Below, in pieces: positions 1 to 5,886 of a DNA stretch of 10,000 bases. Source of the stretch: Desulfomonile sp. (lineage in GTDB: Bacteria > Desulfobacterota > Desulfomonilia > Desulfomonilales > Desulfomonilaceae); NCBI GenBank assembly GCA_020216785.1, contig JAIWNO010000078.1, forward strand, positions 1-10,000, written 5' to 3'. Position 1 is the first letter of the stretch. Each line of letters opens with the position of its first letter. Under the pieces are notes generated by a model. It had not been told where the DNA came from. It searched no databases and saw nothing but the letters and a program-made list of their open reading frames with translations. A program made the position numbers and the translations under genes.

Positions 1-2037
1 ACTTGTTTGAATACTATATTTTTTTTGTTATGCATTTGCGCCATGCCGAGTGCTGCTCTGGCCCTTTCAATTCCCTCTGCTGCTACCTCTTCGCTTGACG
101 GTAACTTCTCACGATTGCAGAGCATCAATGACACAAGCCGTACCGCCGGCCTCCCCGGCAACAACAAATGCTCCTGCGGCATCGATCGACTCACCTTGAT
201 CGCAGAAGCTACCGACCAAACCCCGGAAACGTCCGGTCCGTCTGGAGGGCGTCCTGCCGCCTCCGTGAGCGAAGCCGTCCGCAAGGCCGGGGAGCTTGCA
301 GCTGCCGGCGAGGGGGACAAGGCGCGGGATATTGTGGTCCGGGCGATCTGGGACTGCGAATCCGGAGCTTCCGAGGCCGGCGACTGCGCCCAGTGGCTTC
401 CTGCGCTACGCGGCTTTCAGAGGACGCTCGAAACCACACCCAAAAGGAACGTTGTCACCAACTCCATCGGTATGAAACTCGTGCGCATCCCCGCCGGCGA
501 ATACATGATGGGGAGCCTCAAGCGTGAAATGGACTGGTTGCGGCTTACATTCAAGAAAACTTGGCGGGAGGGCCACAAACAATGGTTCCAGGATGAGCTG
601 CCGCTTCATCCGGTGCGCATTACCCGTTCTTTCTACATGGGATCCACCGAGGTGACGGTGGGGCAGTTCAGGCAGTTCGTTGAAGCGACGAAGCACAAGA
701 CCGATGCCGAGAAGGGCGATGGCGGCATGATCTTCAGTAAACAGGAAAACCGCTGGGTCCCTCGGAAAGAGATGAAATGGAATTCAACTCCCTGGCGCAT
801 CGGTGACGATCAACCGGTGGTGTTTGTATCGTGGAACGACGCGAAGGCATTTTGCCGCTGGTTGAGCCGCAAAGAAAAGCGGACCTACCGCCTGCCCACA
901 GAAGCTGAATGGGAAATGGCCTGCCGCGGCGGCGCTGTCTGGGCCAGATATCCGTGGGGCAATCGGCTTCCGGGCAATAATGACAGCAACTTTGGTGACG
1001 GCGACCCCAAACTTCCGGAAAGTCTGACCACCGTGGATGACGGTTACAAGTACGTCGCACCGGTCGGCAGCTATCAGCCCAACGGCTTTGGCCTCTACGA
1101 TATGGCCGGCAATGTCATGGAATGGGTCGAAGACCAGTACGACCGGAACTACTACGAAAACTCGCCTCTCGAAGATCCCAAGGGTCCGGACTCGGGCACA
1201 GGCTCGCGGGTGAATAAAGGCGGGAACTGGTACTCCAGTCCAGCGGACGACCGCTGCGCATTCCGCGGCTTCTCCGGGCCGGAAATGAGTTTTTGGAATC
1301 TCGGATTCAGGGTGGTCCTCGAGGATTCGGAAGCGGAGGTCGGCACAGTTGCCTCGAAAACCGAAGGGGGAGGCAAGTCGGACTCCCAGGAAAAAACCGA
1401 CTCGGATTACCCTCCCAGCGAAGCGGAAGGCATCCAGCTCTTCCGCCAAGCCATGTTTGCCGCGCAGCAACAGCAATGGGAGGAAGCGGTCCAGGGCTTG
1501 GAGCGTGCCCAGAAGATCTATGAAAAACGGCAAGATCCGCTGTGGACCGCGCGCGTAAAGGCTACACTGGCGGGGATTTACGCGGAACAGAACCGGCGAT
1601 ACAAGAGTAAGGAACTTTATACCCAAGCACTGACGGAATTCCGGCGGCTCGGTGACCAGACGAGCGCCAAGGTGATACTTGCGCGGTTGCAGGATCTCGA
1701 GACCTCGCCGGGTGTCAAGGTCGTGAAACTCAAGAAGGGTGGAATCGCGGACAAGGCCGGTGTGGTCGAGGGAGATGTGATCATTGAGTACGCCGGGGAG
1801 ACGGGTTTTCGGGTGAGCGACTTCAAGAAGCTCGTCGAGGAGTATGGGAGCGCGAAGAGCGTTACCCTCAGCGTCATGAACAACGAGGAGATCAGCACCC
1901 TCGTTGTTCCCGGGGGAGAGCTGGGGGTCGCTCTTGAAGACATAAAAAGACCACCCCGCCCTCGGCGCCCCCGAGAGGAACAACGCCGGCCCCCACGCCC
2001 CGGACCCGAGCAACGCGACCGCCGCGGCCGTCGATGA
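1..2037 (+). CDS. Exported SUMF (FGE-like) / TPR / PDZ protein, 5' end at window edge
   Basis: Residue numbers count from a TTG at position 7. The frame is open to the window edge and the first residues (NTIFFLLCICAMPSAALALS) are a signal-peptide hydrophobic core lacking a basic start, so the true start is probably upstream. Cleavage after ALA near residue 20 would export the protein. After a spacer comes a SUMF / FGE-sulfatase domain (about 152-438), with NSIGMKLVRIPAGEYMMGS, LPTEAEWEMACRGG, YPWGN, GLYDMAGNVMEWVED, GGNW at 405-408, RCAFR at 416-420 and GFRVV at 433-437. An acidic linker leads to a helical TPR-like stretch (about 474-566), a PDZ domain (about 567-640, including ADKAGVVEGDVIIEYAG) and an Arg/Pro-rich tail (648-676). 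True formylglycine-generating enzymes use two copper-binding cysteines just after GGSW/Y. Here the only cysteine in that stretch is C417 of RCAFR, so formylglycine synthesis is unlikely and a scaffold or binding role in the periplasm is more plausible. Domain calls are firm; the function is unknown. Confidence 0.88.
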   Translation, partial: TCLNTIFFLLCICAMPSAALALSIPSAATSSLDGNFSRLQSINDTSRTAGLPGNNKCSCGIDRLTLIAEATDQTPETSGPSGGRPAASVSEAVRKAGELAAAGEGDKARDIVVRAIWDCESGASEAGDCAQWLPALRGFQRTLETTPKRNVVTNSIGMKLVRIPAGEYMMGSLKREMDWLRLTFKKTWREGHKQWFQDELPLHPVRITRSFYMGSTEVTVGQFRQFVEATKHKTDAEKGDGGMIFSKQENRWVPRKEMKWNSTPWRIGDDQPVVFVSWNDAKAFCRWLSRKEKRTYRLPTEAEWEMACRGGAVWARYPWGNRLPGNNDSNFGDGDPKLPESLTTVDDGYKYVAPVGSYQPNGFGLYDMAGNVMEWVEDQYDRNYYENSPLEDPKGPDSGTGSRVNKGGNWYSSPADDRCAFRGFSGPEMSFWNLGFRVVLEDSEAEVGTVASKTEGGGKSDSQEKTDSDYPPSEAEGIQLFRQAMFAAQQQQWEEAVQGLERAQKIYEKRQDPLWTARVKATLAGIYAEQNRRYKSKELYTQALTEFRRLGDQTSAKVILARLQDLETSPGVKVVKLKKGGIADKAGVVEGDVIIEYAGETGFRVSDFKKLVEEYGSAKSVTLSVMNNEEISTLVVPGGELGVALEDIKRPPRPRRPREEQRRPPRPGPEQRDRRGRR

Positions 2038-2140
2038 CGGTTGGTGAGGGAGGGAAGGGAATCCAGGGAACCCCTTCTTGCAAAAAGGAGTCCCCCGCCC
2101 CTCTCCCTAAGAACTCTCATACCAGAGAAACGCCTGAGCC

Positions 2141-3583
2141 TCAGACTTCTCCGCGAATCTTCCTGATCAATTCGGTGGTGGACAAGCCCTTAATGTGGCG
2201 AACAAAGCGCACTTCGCCGCCTCTCGCTCTGACAATCTCTTCCCCGACGACTTCCTTACCGTCCCAGTCCTCGCCTTTGACCAGAACGTCGGGACGAACT
2301 TCCTCGATGAGGTTAAGAGGCGTGTCCTCGCTGAATACCACCACGTAGTCCACACATCCAAGAGCGGACACGATTTCGACGCGCTCCGCCTCGCCAATAA
2401 CCGGACGGCCCTGTCCCTTTATCCGGCTTACGGACGAATCGCTGTTGATACCCACCACAAGCACGTCTCCGAGCTTGGCAGCCTCGCGGAGCGTGCGGAC
2501 GTGCCCGGCGTGGAAGATGTCGAAGCAGCCGTTGGTGAAGACGATCCGCTTGCCGCGGATTCGGTGCGCGCGTATGATGGGGCCGATTTCTGCGCACTGG
2601 ACTATCTTTGTGTCAGGGTTCTGATTGTTGACCGCGTCAAGCAGTTCCTCGAGCGTGACCGCCGAGGCTCCAAATCGGGAAACCACCAGAGAGGCGGCAA
2701 GATTTGCGACGGTTATTGCATTCTCGAGAGCGAATCCATTGGCAATGCACAGAGCCAGGGTGGCGATTACCGTGTCTCCGGCGCCGGTGACATCAATAAT
2801 CTCGACGGGTTTCACCGGGAAGTCTCTTGCCTCGGACCGGCTGATCAGGGTGCTCCCTTCTTTGCCTCGGGTAACGATCATCGCTTGGGCCGCGGTCTGT
2901 TCCAGCAGAATACGTCCCGCTCGCACCAGGGATTCCCGGTCGTGGATCTCGATGCCGGATGCCTGGGACGCCTCCCTGAGATTCGGGGTGATACAGAAGG
3001 CCCCCCTATATCGAGTGTAGTCGAATCCCTTGGGGTCCACGAGTACGGGCACACGATTTTCCCTGGCAGCCGCAATGGTCCCGTCGAGTATGGCTCGGGT
3101 GAGGAACCCTTTGCCATAGTCCGATAGTACTACCGCTTTGACCTGAGGCACGACCGAACGGATTTCTTCTATAATGCCTTTCTCCATTTGTGAGTCGACA
3201 TCTTGAATCTGTTCCTCGTCGATGCGCACGATCTGTTGGTTTCGGGCCACGACTCGTGTCTTGATGGTTGTGGGTCTGGCAGCGAAATCCTTGATCCAGA
3301 AGCAGTCAACCGCCATCTGTTCACACTGGCTCTTGAGCCAGCGTCCGGCCCCATCTTTTCCCACTGCGGCAAAAAGGGCCACGTTTGCGCCCATGGACAC
3401 AAGATTGCGGACCACGTTGCCCGCGCCGCCGAGCCTCCGGAATTTATCGGTCACAGCCAGTACTGGAACGGGGGATTCGGGTGAGATCCGGTCCACTTTC
3501 CCGAGGATGTACTCATCCACCATGACATCGCCGGCCACGAGTACCGGAACGGGCTTGATCCTCCTGATGAGGCTTTCTGTCAA
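2141..3583 (-). CDS. hldE: Bifunctional D-glycero-beta-D-manno-heptose-7-phosphate kinase / heptose-1-phosphate adenylyltransferase
   Basis: This cytoplasmic enzyme catalyses two steps toward ADP-heptose, the inner-core sugar donor of lipopolysaccharide: phosphorylation of heptose 7-phosphate at C1, and, after removal of the 7-phosphate by GmhB, transfer of AMP to heptose 1-phosphate. The N-terminal ribokinase-like half (about 1-315) shows GDVMVDEYILG, GGAGNVVRNL and DVTGAGDT, with D270 as the expected catalytic base. The C-terminal nucleotidyltransferase half (about 340-480) shows FTNGCFDIFHAGH with the HxGH signature at H358-H361, VGINSDSSV, DVLVKGEDW and the late LSTTELI segment. I chose the TTG start at 3583 because GGAGG lies 7 bases upstream and the 480-residue product begins TESLIRRI, close to the roughly 477 residues of the E. 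coli enzyme. The frame also permits a start at 3622, but the extra 13 residues resemble nothing in the family. It is convergent with the SUMF gene. Confidence 0.96.
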   Translation of the reverse strand: MTESLIRRIKPVPVLVAGDVMVDEYILGKVDRISPESPVPVLAVTDKFRRLGGAGNVVRNLVSMGANVALFAAVGKDGAGRWLKSQCEQMAVDCFWIKDFAARPTTIKTRVVARNQQIVRIDEEQIQDVDSQMEKGIIEEIRSVVPQVKAVVLSDYGKGFLTRAILDGTIAAARENRVPVLVDPKGFDYTRYRGAFCITPNLREASQASGIEIHDRESLVRAGRILLEQTAAQAMIVTRGKEGSTLISRSEARDFPVKPVEIIDVTGAGDTVIATLALCIANGFALENAITVANLAASLVVSRFGASAVTLEELLDAVNNQNPDTKIVQCAEIGPIIRAHRIRGKRIVFTNGCFDIFHAGHVRTLREAAKLGDVLVVGINSDSSVSRIKGQGRPVIGEAERVEIVSALGCVDYVVVFSEDTPLNLIEEVRPDVLVKGEDWDGKEVVGEEIVRARGGEVRFVRHIKGLSTTELIRKIRGEV

Positions 3584-3590
3584 TGCGCTA

Positions 3591-3595
3591 CCTCC
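3591..3595 (-). promoter_or_regulatory. Ribosome binding site that fixes the hldE TTG start
   Basis: On the minus strand GGAGG is followed by 7 bases and then TTG at 3583-3581. The alternative upstream start at 3622 would place this site inside the coding region, so the site decides the start. Confidence 0.75.
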
Positions 3596-3656
3596 GTGAT
3601 AGTGCTCATTCCGGCGGAGCACACATCGTGTATTACATCAATTATCGTGTTCAACT

Positions 3657-3686
3657 ATTTAATGATTTGATTGATTTGTCCGTGAA
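3657..3686 (-). promoter_or_regulatory. Candidate promoter of hldE
   Basis: On the minus strand TTCACG (3686-3681) and TTAAAT (3662-3657) are separated by 18 bp. Each matches four of six positions of the sigma-70 consensus, and they sit in the most AT-rich patch of the gap. Transcription would start near 3650, about 65 bases before the TTG start. The match is moderate, and other hexamers in this AT-rich stretch could serve. Confidence 0.4.
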
Positions 3687-3780
3687 TATGTGATAAGGGT
3701 CGCCCTGAAGAGCTCCCACGCGGACGTCTCGAACCAAAGGGCGCCGCAACGCAAGGCTGAGGATCCGTGTTCTTTTGCCG

Positions 3781-3830
3781 GGAACACCCCGCCTCCAGCA
3801 AACCGGTTTTGTTCCTCAATCACGATTGAG
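3781..3830. repeat. Cluster of short palindromes in the hldE upstream region
   Basis: Three dyads are packed here: the perfect 10-bp palindrome AAACCGGTTT (3800-3809), the 16-bp dyad CTCAATCACGATTGAG (3815-3830, two-base centre), and the arms GGAACA (3781-3786) and TGTTCC (3810-3815), which enclose the first. They lie between the hldE promoter candidate and the terminator at 3890-3941. They could be operator sites or RNA structure; no regulator is identified. Confidence 0.35.
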
Positions 3831-3889
3831 CCTCAGCAGGGATTTCTTCGGCAGCGCGCGTTAATGCAGCGCCGCAATACGAATTCCTT

Positions 3890-3941
3890 AAAACAAAAAG
3901 AGGTCCGACGCAACCGGTATGAGCGATGCGCCTGGACCCCT
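3890..3941 (-). terminator. Strong intrinsic terminator on the minus strand
   Basis: Minus-strand arms AGGGGTCCAGGCGCA (3941-3927) and TGCGTCGGACCTCT (3912-3899) form 14 base pairs with one bulged A and two G-U pairs around a 14-base loop. The tract TTTTGTTTT follows. The plus strand shows no T tract after the stem, so it acts in one direction. It ends the short unit that starts near 4074 and separates it from hldE. Confidence 0.7.
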
Positions 3942-3975
3942 CCTTGTTGTGCGTATGAGCCTTTTAGCGTCTTGC

Positions 3976-4038
3976 TCAGGACCCACGTAAGCAGCCCTCC
4001 GAGCAATGGGCCACGCGAGGCACTTTATAACGCTTCAT
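3976..4038 (-). CDS. Candidate 20-residue peptide with strong ribosome binding site
   Basis: The ORF begins ATG at 4038-4036 and ends TGA at 3978-3976, encoding MKRYKVPRVAHCSEGCLRGS. AGGAGG (4049-4044) precedes the ATG by five bases, which is near ideal. A promoter with a perfect -35 lies just upstream and an intrinsic terminator begins 35 bases after the stop, so the ORF sits in a self-contained transcript of about 185 bases. The peptide is basic at its N-terminus and has a His-Cys-(x3)-Cys group at residues 11-16; it has no membrane segment. I do not recognise it. It has no run of one amino acid that would suggest classical attenuation. It could be a translated small peptide, a leader ORF in a small RNA, or a chance ORF. 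The joint occurrence of promoter, ribosome site and terminator is the main support. Confidence 0.42.
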   Translation of the reverse strand: MKRYKVPRVAHCSEGCLRGS

Positions 4039-4043
4039 GGATT

Positions 4044-4049
4044 CCTCCT
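4044..4049 (-). promoter_or_regulatory. Ribosome binding site of the 20-codon ORF
   Basis: A complete AGGAGG lies five bases before the minus-strand ATG at 4038. It is stronger than the ribosome site of any other gene in the window except the Cys-rich protein at 9711. Confidence 0.5.
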
Positions 4050-4080
4050 CTGCCTGTGGCGCTGAACTATTCTATAAACC

Positions 4081-4109
4081 AAAATACGGCCTCTGACCGA
4101 GGTTGTCAA
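4081..4109 (-). promoter_or_regulatory. Sigma-70 promoter with dyad operator-like spacer
   Basis: The minus strand shows a perfect -35 TTGACA (4109-4104), a 17-bp spacer and TATTTT (4086-4081), a four-of-six -10. The start should lie near 4074, about 36 bases before the ATG of the 20-codon ORF. The spacer contains an inverted repeat, CCTC-N5-GAGG (4090-4102), and the -35 sits in GTTG-A-CAAC. Such symmetry is typical of a repressor site, though no repressor is known here. Confidence 0.6.
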
Positions 4110-4148
4110 CAATTCAGGGTCCCGATCCTGAAAGCAAGGCAAACAGCA

Positions 4149-5405
4149 ATGAATTCGCTCAATACAACGTCGGAAAACGGGTTCCTCGCTTGTTCGTCTG
4201 ATTCCAGGTCCGAACATTCGGAGCAATCGTGTGGCTCGAGCCGAGGGGAACGAGGAGCAGCCTTAACAACACGACTGCGGATCAAAACGAGGTTATTCAT
4301 TTACGGAGTAGTTCTTGCCGGCTGGGGGGCACTCCTTGCAATAGGGTACGTCGGGTATCTCCATACGATCGTCCATTTCAGACAGCAGATACTTGCCCAG
4401 GAGGTGCGATCGCTTGAGCTTGCCCTAGACTCGGTGATCAGGGAGCGGTGCCTTGTGGTGGACGCAGTTGTGGGGGGTCTCGAGATGGATGCGTTCCTCA
4501 AGCAAAATGCGATGCCGAATATGATAAAACGTATCCGGAGCGCATTTCCGGATTTTGCGACCGTTCAAGTACTCGATCAACAGGGCACCATTGTGGCTAT
4601 GGCGGGGGATGTCTCATTGCCGGATGGAACGCTCCCTTCAATCGCCAAGATCGAATGGCCGACCGATGCAGGTGGGCTGCCGGGCGGATGGCGTTTCAGC
4701 GACGAGCCTGCTGCAAATCGTTGGCACCTTACGTGCCGGCATAGCACTTCTCGTGTCGGGGTCTGGTTCGTGCGAGCGACGTTTTCCCGCGAACCGCTCC
4801 AGGGAGCTGTGATCCGCGCCGGCCTGACGGACGCGAGGTCTTTCGCTGTCACTCGGTTCACTGGAGCACATCGACCTGACGATTATGGGGTTGAAGCAGG
4901 CTCTGCGAGCGCTCCTGTGTGGACTTCCGGATGGACCTGGCTCGCGAAGGGTAGGGCGGAGACGCCGCTGCGAGCGGGAGGGTGGCTGGTCGGCCTGGAC
5001 GACACTTCCCATGCCATGAGTATGTATCTGTATCCGGCAGGTGCAGCGGGCCTGCTCGTTCTCTGGATGGTCATCTCATTCGTCGCGGTTGGTCGCTCTG
5101 CAGCAGCGGACCATCACGCCGCATCAGGCGGAGACCGGCGCGAGCCGCCTTCTGCCGCTGGATACGTCGCCGTGATCGAGGACCGGATAGAAGATAGGCG
5201 GGACACAGCCGCGACAGAGATCACTCCTTTGCTCGAGCCGGCCGAAGATCAGATTGTTGCCCTTGCTGCGCCACCGGAAGAGATTCCCGAATTCCTGGAC
5301 GTCATGTGGGACGAGCCTGCGGTTGAGCCGGAAAGCAAAGCGGGAGCAGACCACAGCCGCCGCGGCAGCTCCACGGCAACTTCGTCCACGGCTGCGGGTG
5401 TCTAA
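4149..5405 (+). CDS. Two-pass membrane protein with Cache-like extracytoplasmic sensor domain, no output domain
   Basis: From the ATG at 4149 the product has 418 residues. A Ser/Asn-rich N-terminal part and a basic RLRIKTR stretch precede a first membrane segment (about 49-72, LFIYGVVLAGWGALLAIGYV). A second follows at about 297-316 (GAAGLLVLWMVISFVAVG). The roughly 220 residues between should lie outside the cytoplasmic membrane. Their start, a long helix (LAQEVRSLELALDSVIRERC) followed by FATVQVLDQQGTIVAMAG, resembles Cache sensor domains of histidine kinases and chemoreceptors. After the second segment only about 100 Ala/Glu/Asp-rich residues remain, with no HAMP, kinase, GGDEF or methyl-accepting region. 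The start is uncertain: the best ribosome site is a weak AAGG nine bases before the ATG, and the frame is open upstream to 3690. It could be a sensor that signals through a partner, a remnant of a longer receptor, or an unrelated envelope protein. Confidence 0.68.
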   Translation: MNSLNTTSENGFLACSSDSRSEHSEQSCGSSRGERGAALTTRLRIKTRLFIYGVVLAGWGALLAIGYVGYLHTIVHFRQQILAQEVRSLELALDSVIRERCLVVDAVVGGLEMDAFLKQNAMPNMIKRIRSAFPDFATVQVLDQQGTIVAMAGDVSLPDGTLPSIAKIEWPTDAGGLPGGWRFSDEPAANRWHLTCRHSTSRVGVWFVRATFSREPLQGAVIRAGLTDARSFAVTRFTGAHRPDDYGVEAGSASAPVWTSGWTWLAKGRAETPLRAGGWLVGLDDTSHAMSMYLYPAGAAGLLVLWMVISFVAVGRSAAADHHAASGGDRREPPSAAGYVAVIEDRIEDRRDTAATEITPLLEPAEDQIVALAAPPEEIPEFLDVMWDEPAVEPESKAGADHSRRGSSTATSSTAAGV

Positions 5406-5886
5406 CACGTCAGACCATTTGCCGGCATCTCGGCGATTCGGCGCCGATCTCAGATTTGCCTCGAAGCACTTCTTATTGTGGGTGGCGGGGATCTCCGGAT
5501 CGAATCAGGGCAGGCTATGCCCGTCATGGGCCCTGTTAGGGAGGGTGAAAAAGACAGGTAAGATAATTGACCTAACGACTACTGCCGAAAGACTATTACC
5601 GAAAAGCGAGACTGCTTATGCCGCAATGAAGACACTTTCGTCGTTTCGCTTCTTGCAATGACAGGTGGAACGGCGTCATTACGAGCGCAGCGAAGCGATC
5701 TCGCAAGGTCCAAAAATTCCGGAATCTCCGGGCGGTAATGCTGAAGGGGAATTGCAAATATGCGATCGAGCACATGATCGACCATCAGAGTTGGCATGAG
5801 GCCGATCCTCGAATCTGTGCGGAGGACTTCAATTATCGGTGTGTTTGTGCTAATTATTTTAAGTTGTTTATCCCCCGGAGCCTTCG
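5406..5886. other. 481-bp intergenic stretch before thiDN
   Basis: No convincing gene is seen on either strand. It holds a 6-bp GC stem (TCGGCG/CGCCGA, 5430-5447) without a T tract, the hairpin repeat at 5641-5698, and an AT-rich stretch at about 5828-5872 that probably carries the thiDN promoter, although no hexamer pair is convincing. I found no thiamine-pyrophosphate riboswitch core. Confidence 0.6.
5641..5698. repeat. Intergenic hairpin repeat, copy 1
   Basis: Left arm TCGTTTCGCTTCTTGCAATGAC (5641-5662) is an imperfect inverse of the right arm, which runs GTCATTACGAGCG then CAGCGAAGCGA (5675-5698), around a 12-base loop. The right arm plus the following bases matches copy 2 near 9462 at all but three of 26 positions. 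From general knowledge, this GTCATTGCGAGCG...AGCGAAGC type is a widespread dispersed intergenic repeat that often yields spurious small ORFs. No transposase is nearby. Confidence 0.7.

Larger units (their letters stand above)
3623..4148. other. 526-bp gap between hldE and the membrane-protein gene
   Basis: The plus strand stays open here, in frame with the membrane protein, from 3690. The predicted residues are compositionally odd (rich in Arg, Pro, Ser, Asn and Cys, with no recognisable motif), so I treat it as non-coding on the plus strand. The gap holds the hldE promoter candidate, a palindrome cluster, and a minus-strand promoter, short ORF and terminator, each listed separately. I see no tRNA or known riboswitch. 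Confidence 0.55.

Noticed and set aside
784..2013. Long open frame of about 409 codons on the minus strand opposite the SUMF gene
   Set aside because: It is antisense to a gene with clear domains and its product shows no motif. High GC keeps the opposite frame open.
2038..2140. Bidirectional terminator between the SUMF gene and hldE
   Set aside because: The best pairing, CCCCTTCTT with AAAAAGGAG, has two mismatches and a two-base loop, and the purine-rich and pyrimidine-rich tracts do not form a clean stem.
2195..3127. Plus-strand open frame of about 310 codons opposite hldE
   Set aside because: hldE is certain from its kinase and nucleotidyltransferase motifs, and the opposite product has no family features.
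3700..3790. Resemblance to a cyclic-di-GMP (GEMM) riboswitch: an ACGCAAGGC stretch and a later TTGCCGGG
   Set aside because: The GGGCAAA block and the first stem with its tetraloop are missing, and spacing does not fit.
3690..4148. In-frame N-terminal extension of the membrane protein by about 153 residues
   Set aside because: The residues have no family-like pattern and the stretch overlaps a minus-strand promoter, short ORF and terminator. No ribosome site supports a start near 3690.
5430..5447. Terminator after the membrane-protein gene (TCGGCG/CGCCGA stem)
   Set aside because: The stem is 6 bp and no T tract follows.
5406..5886. Thiamine-pyrophosphate riboswitch upstream of thiDN
   Set aside because: I could not find the CTGAGA core or the paired second conserved block on the plus strand.
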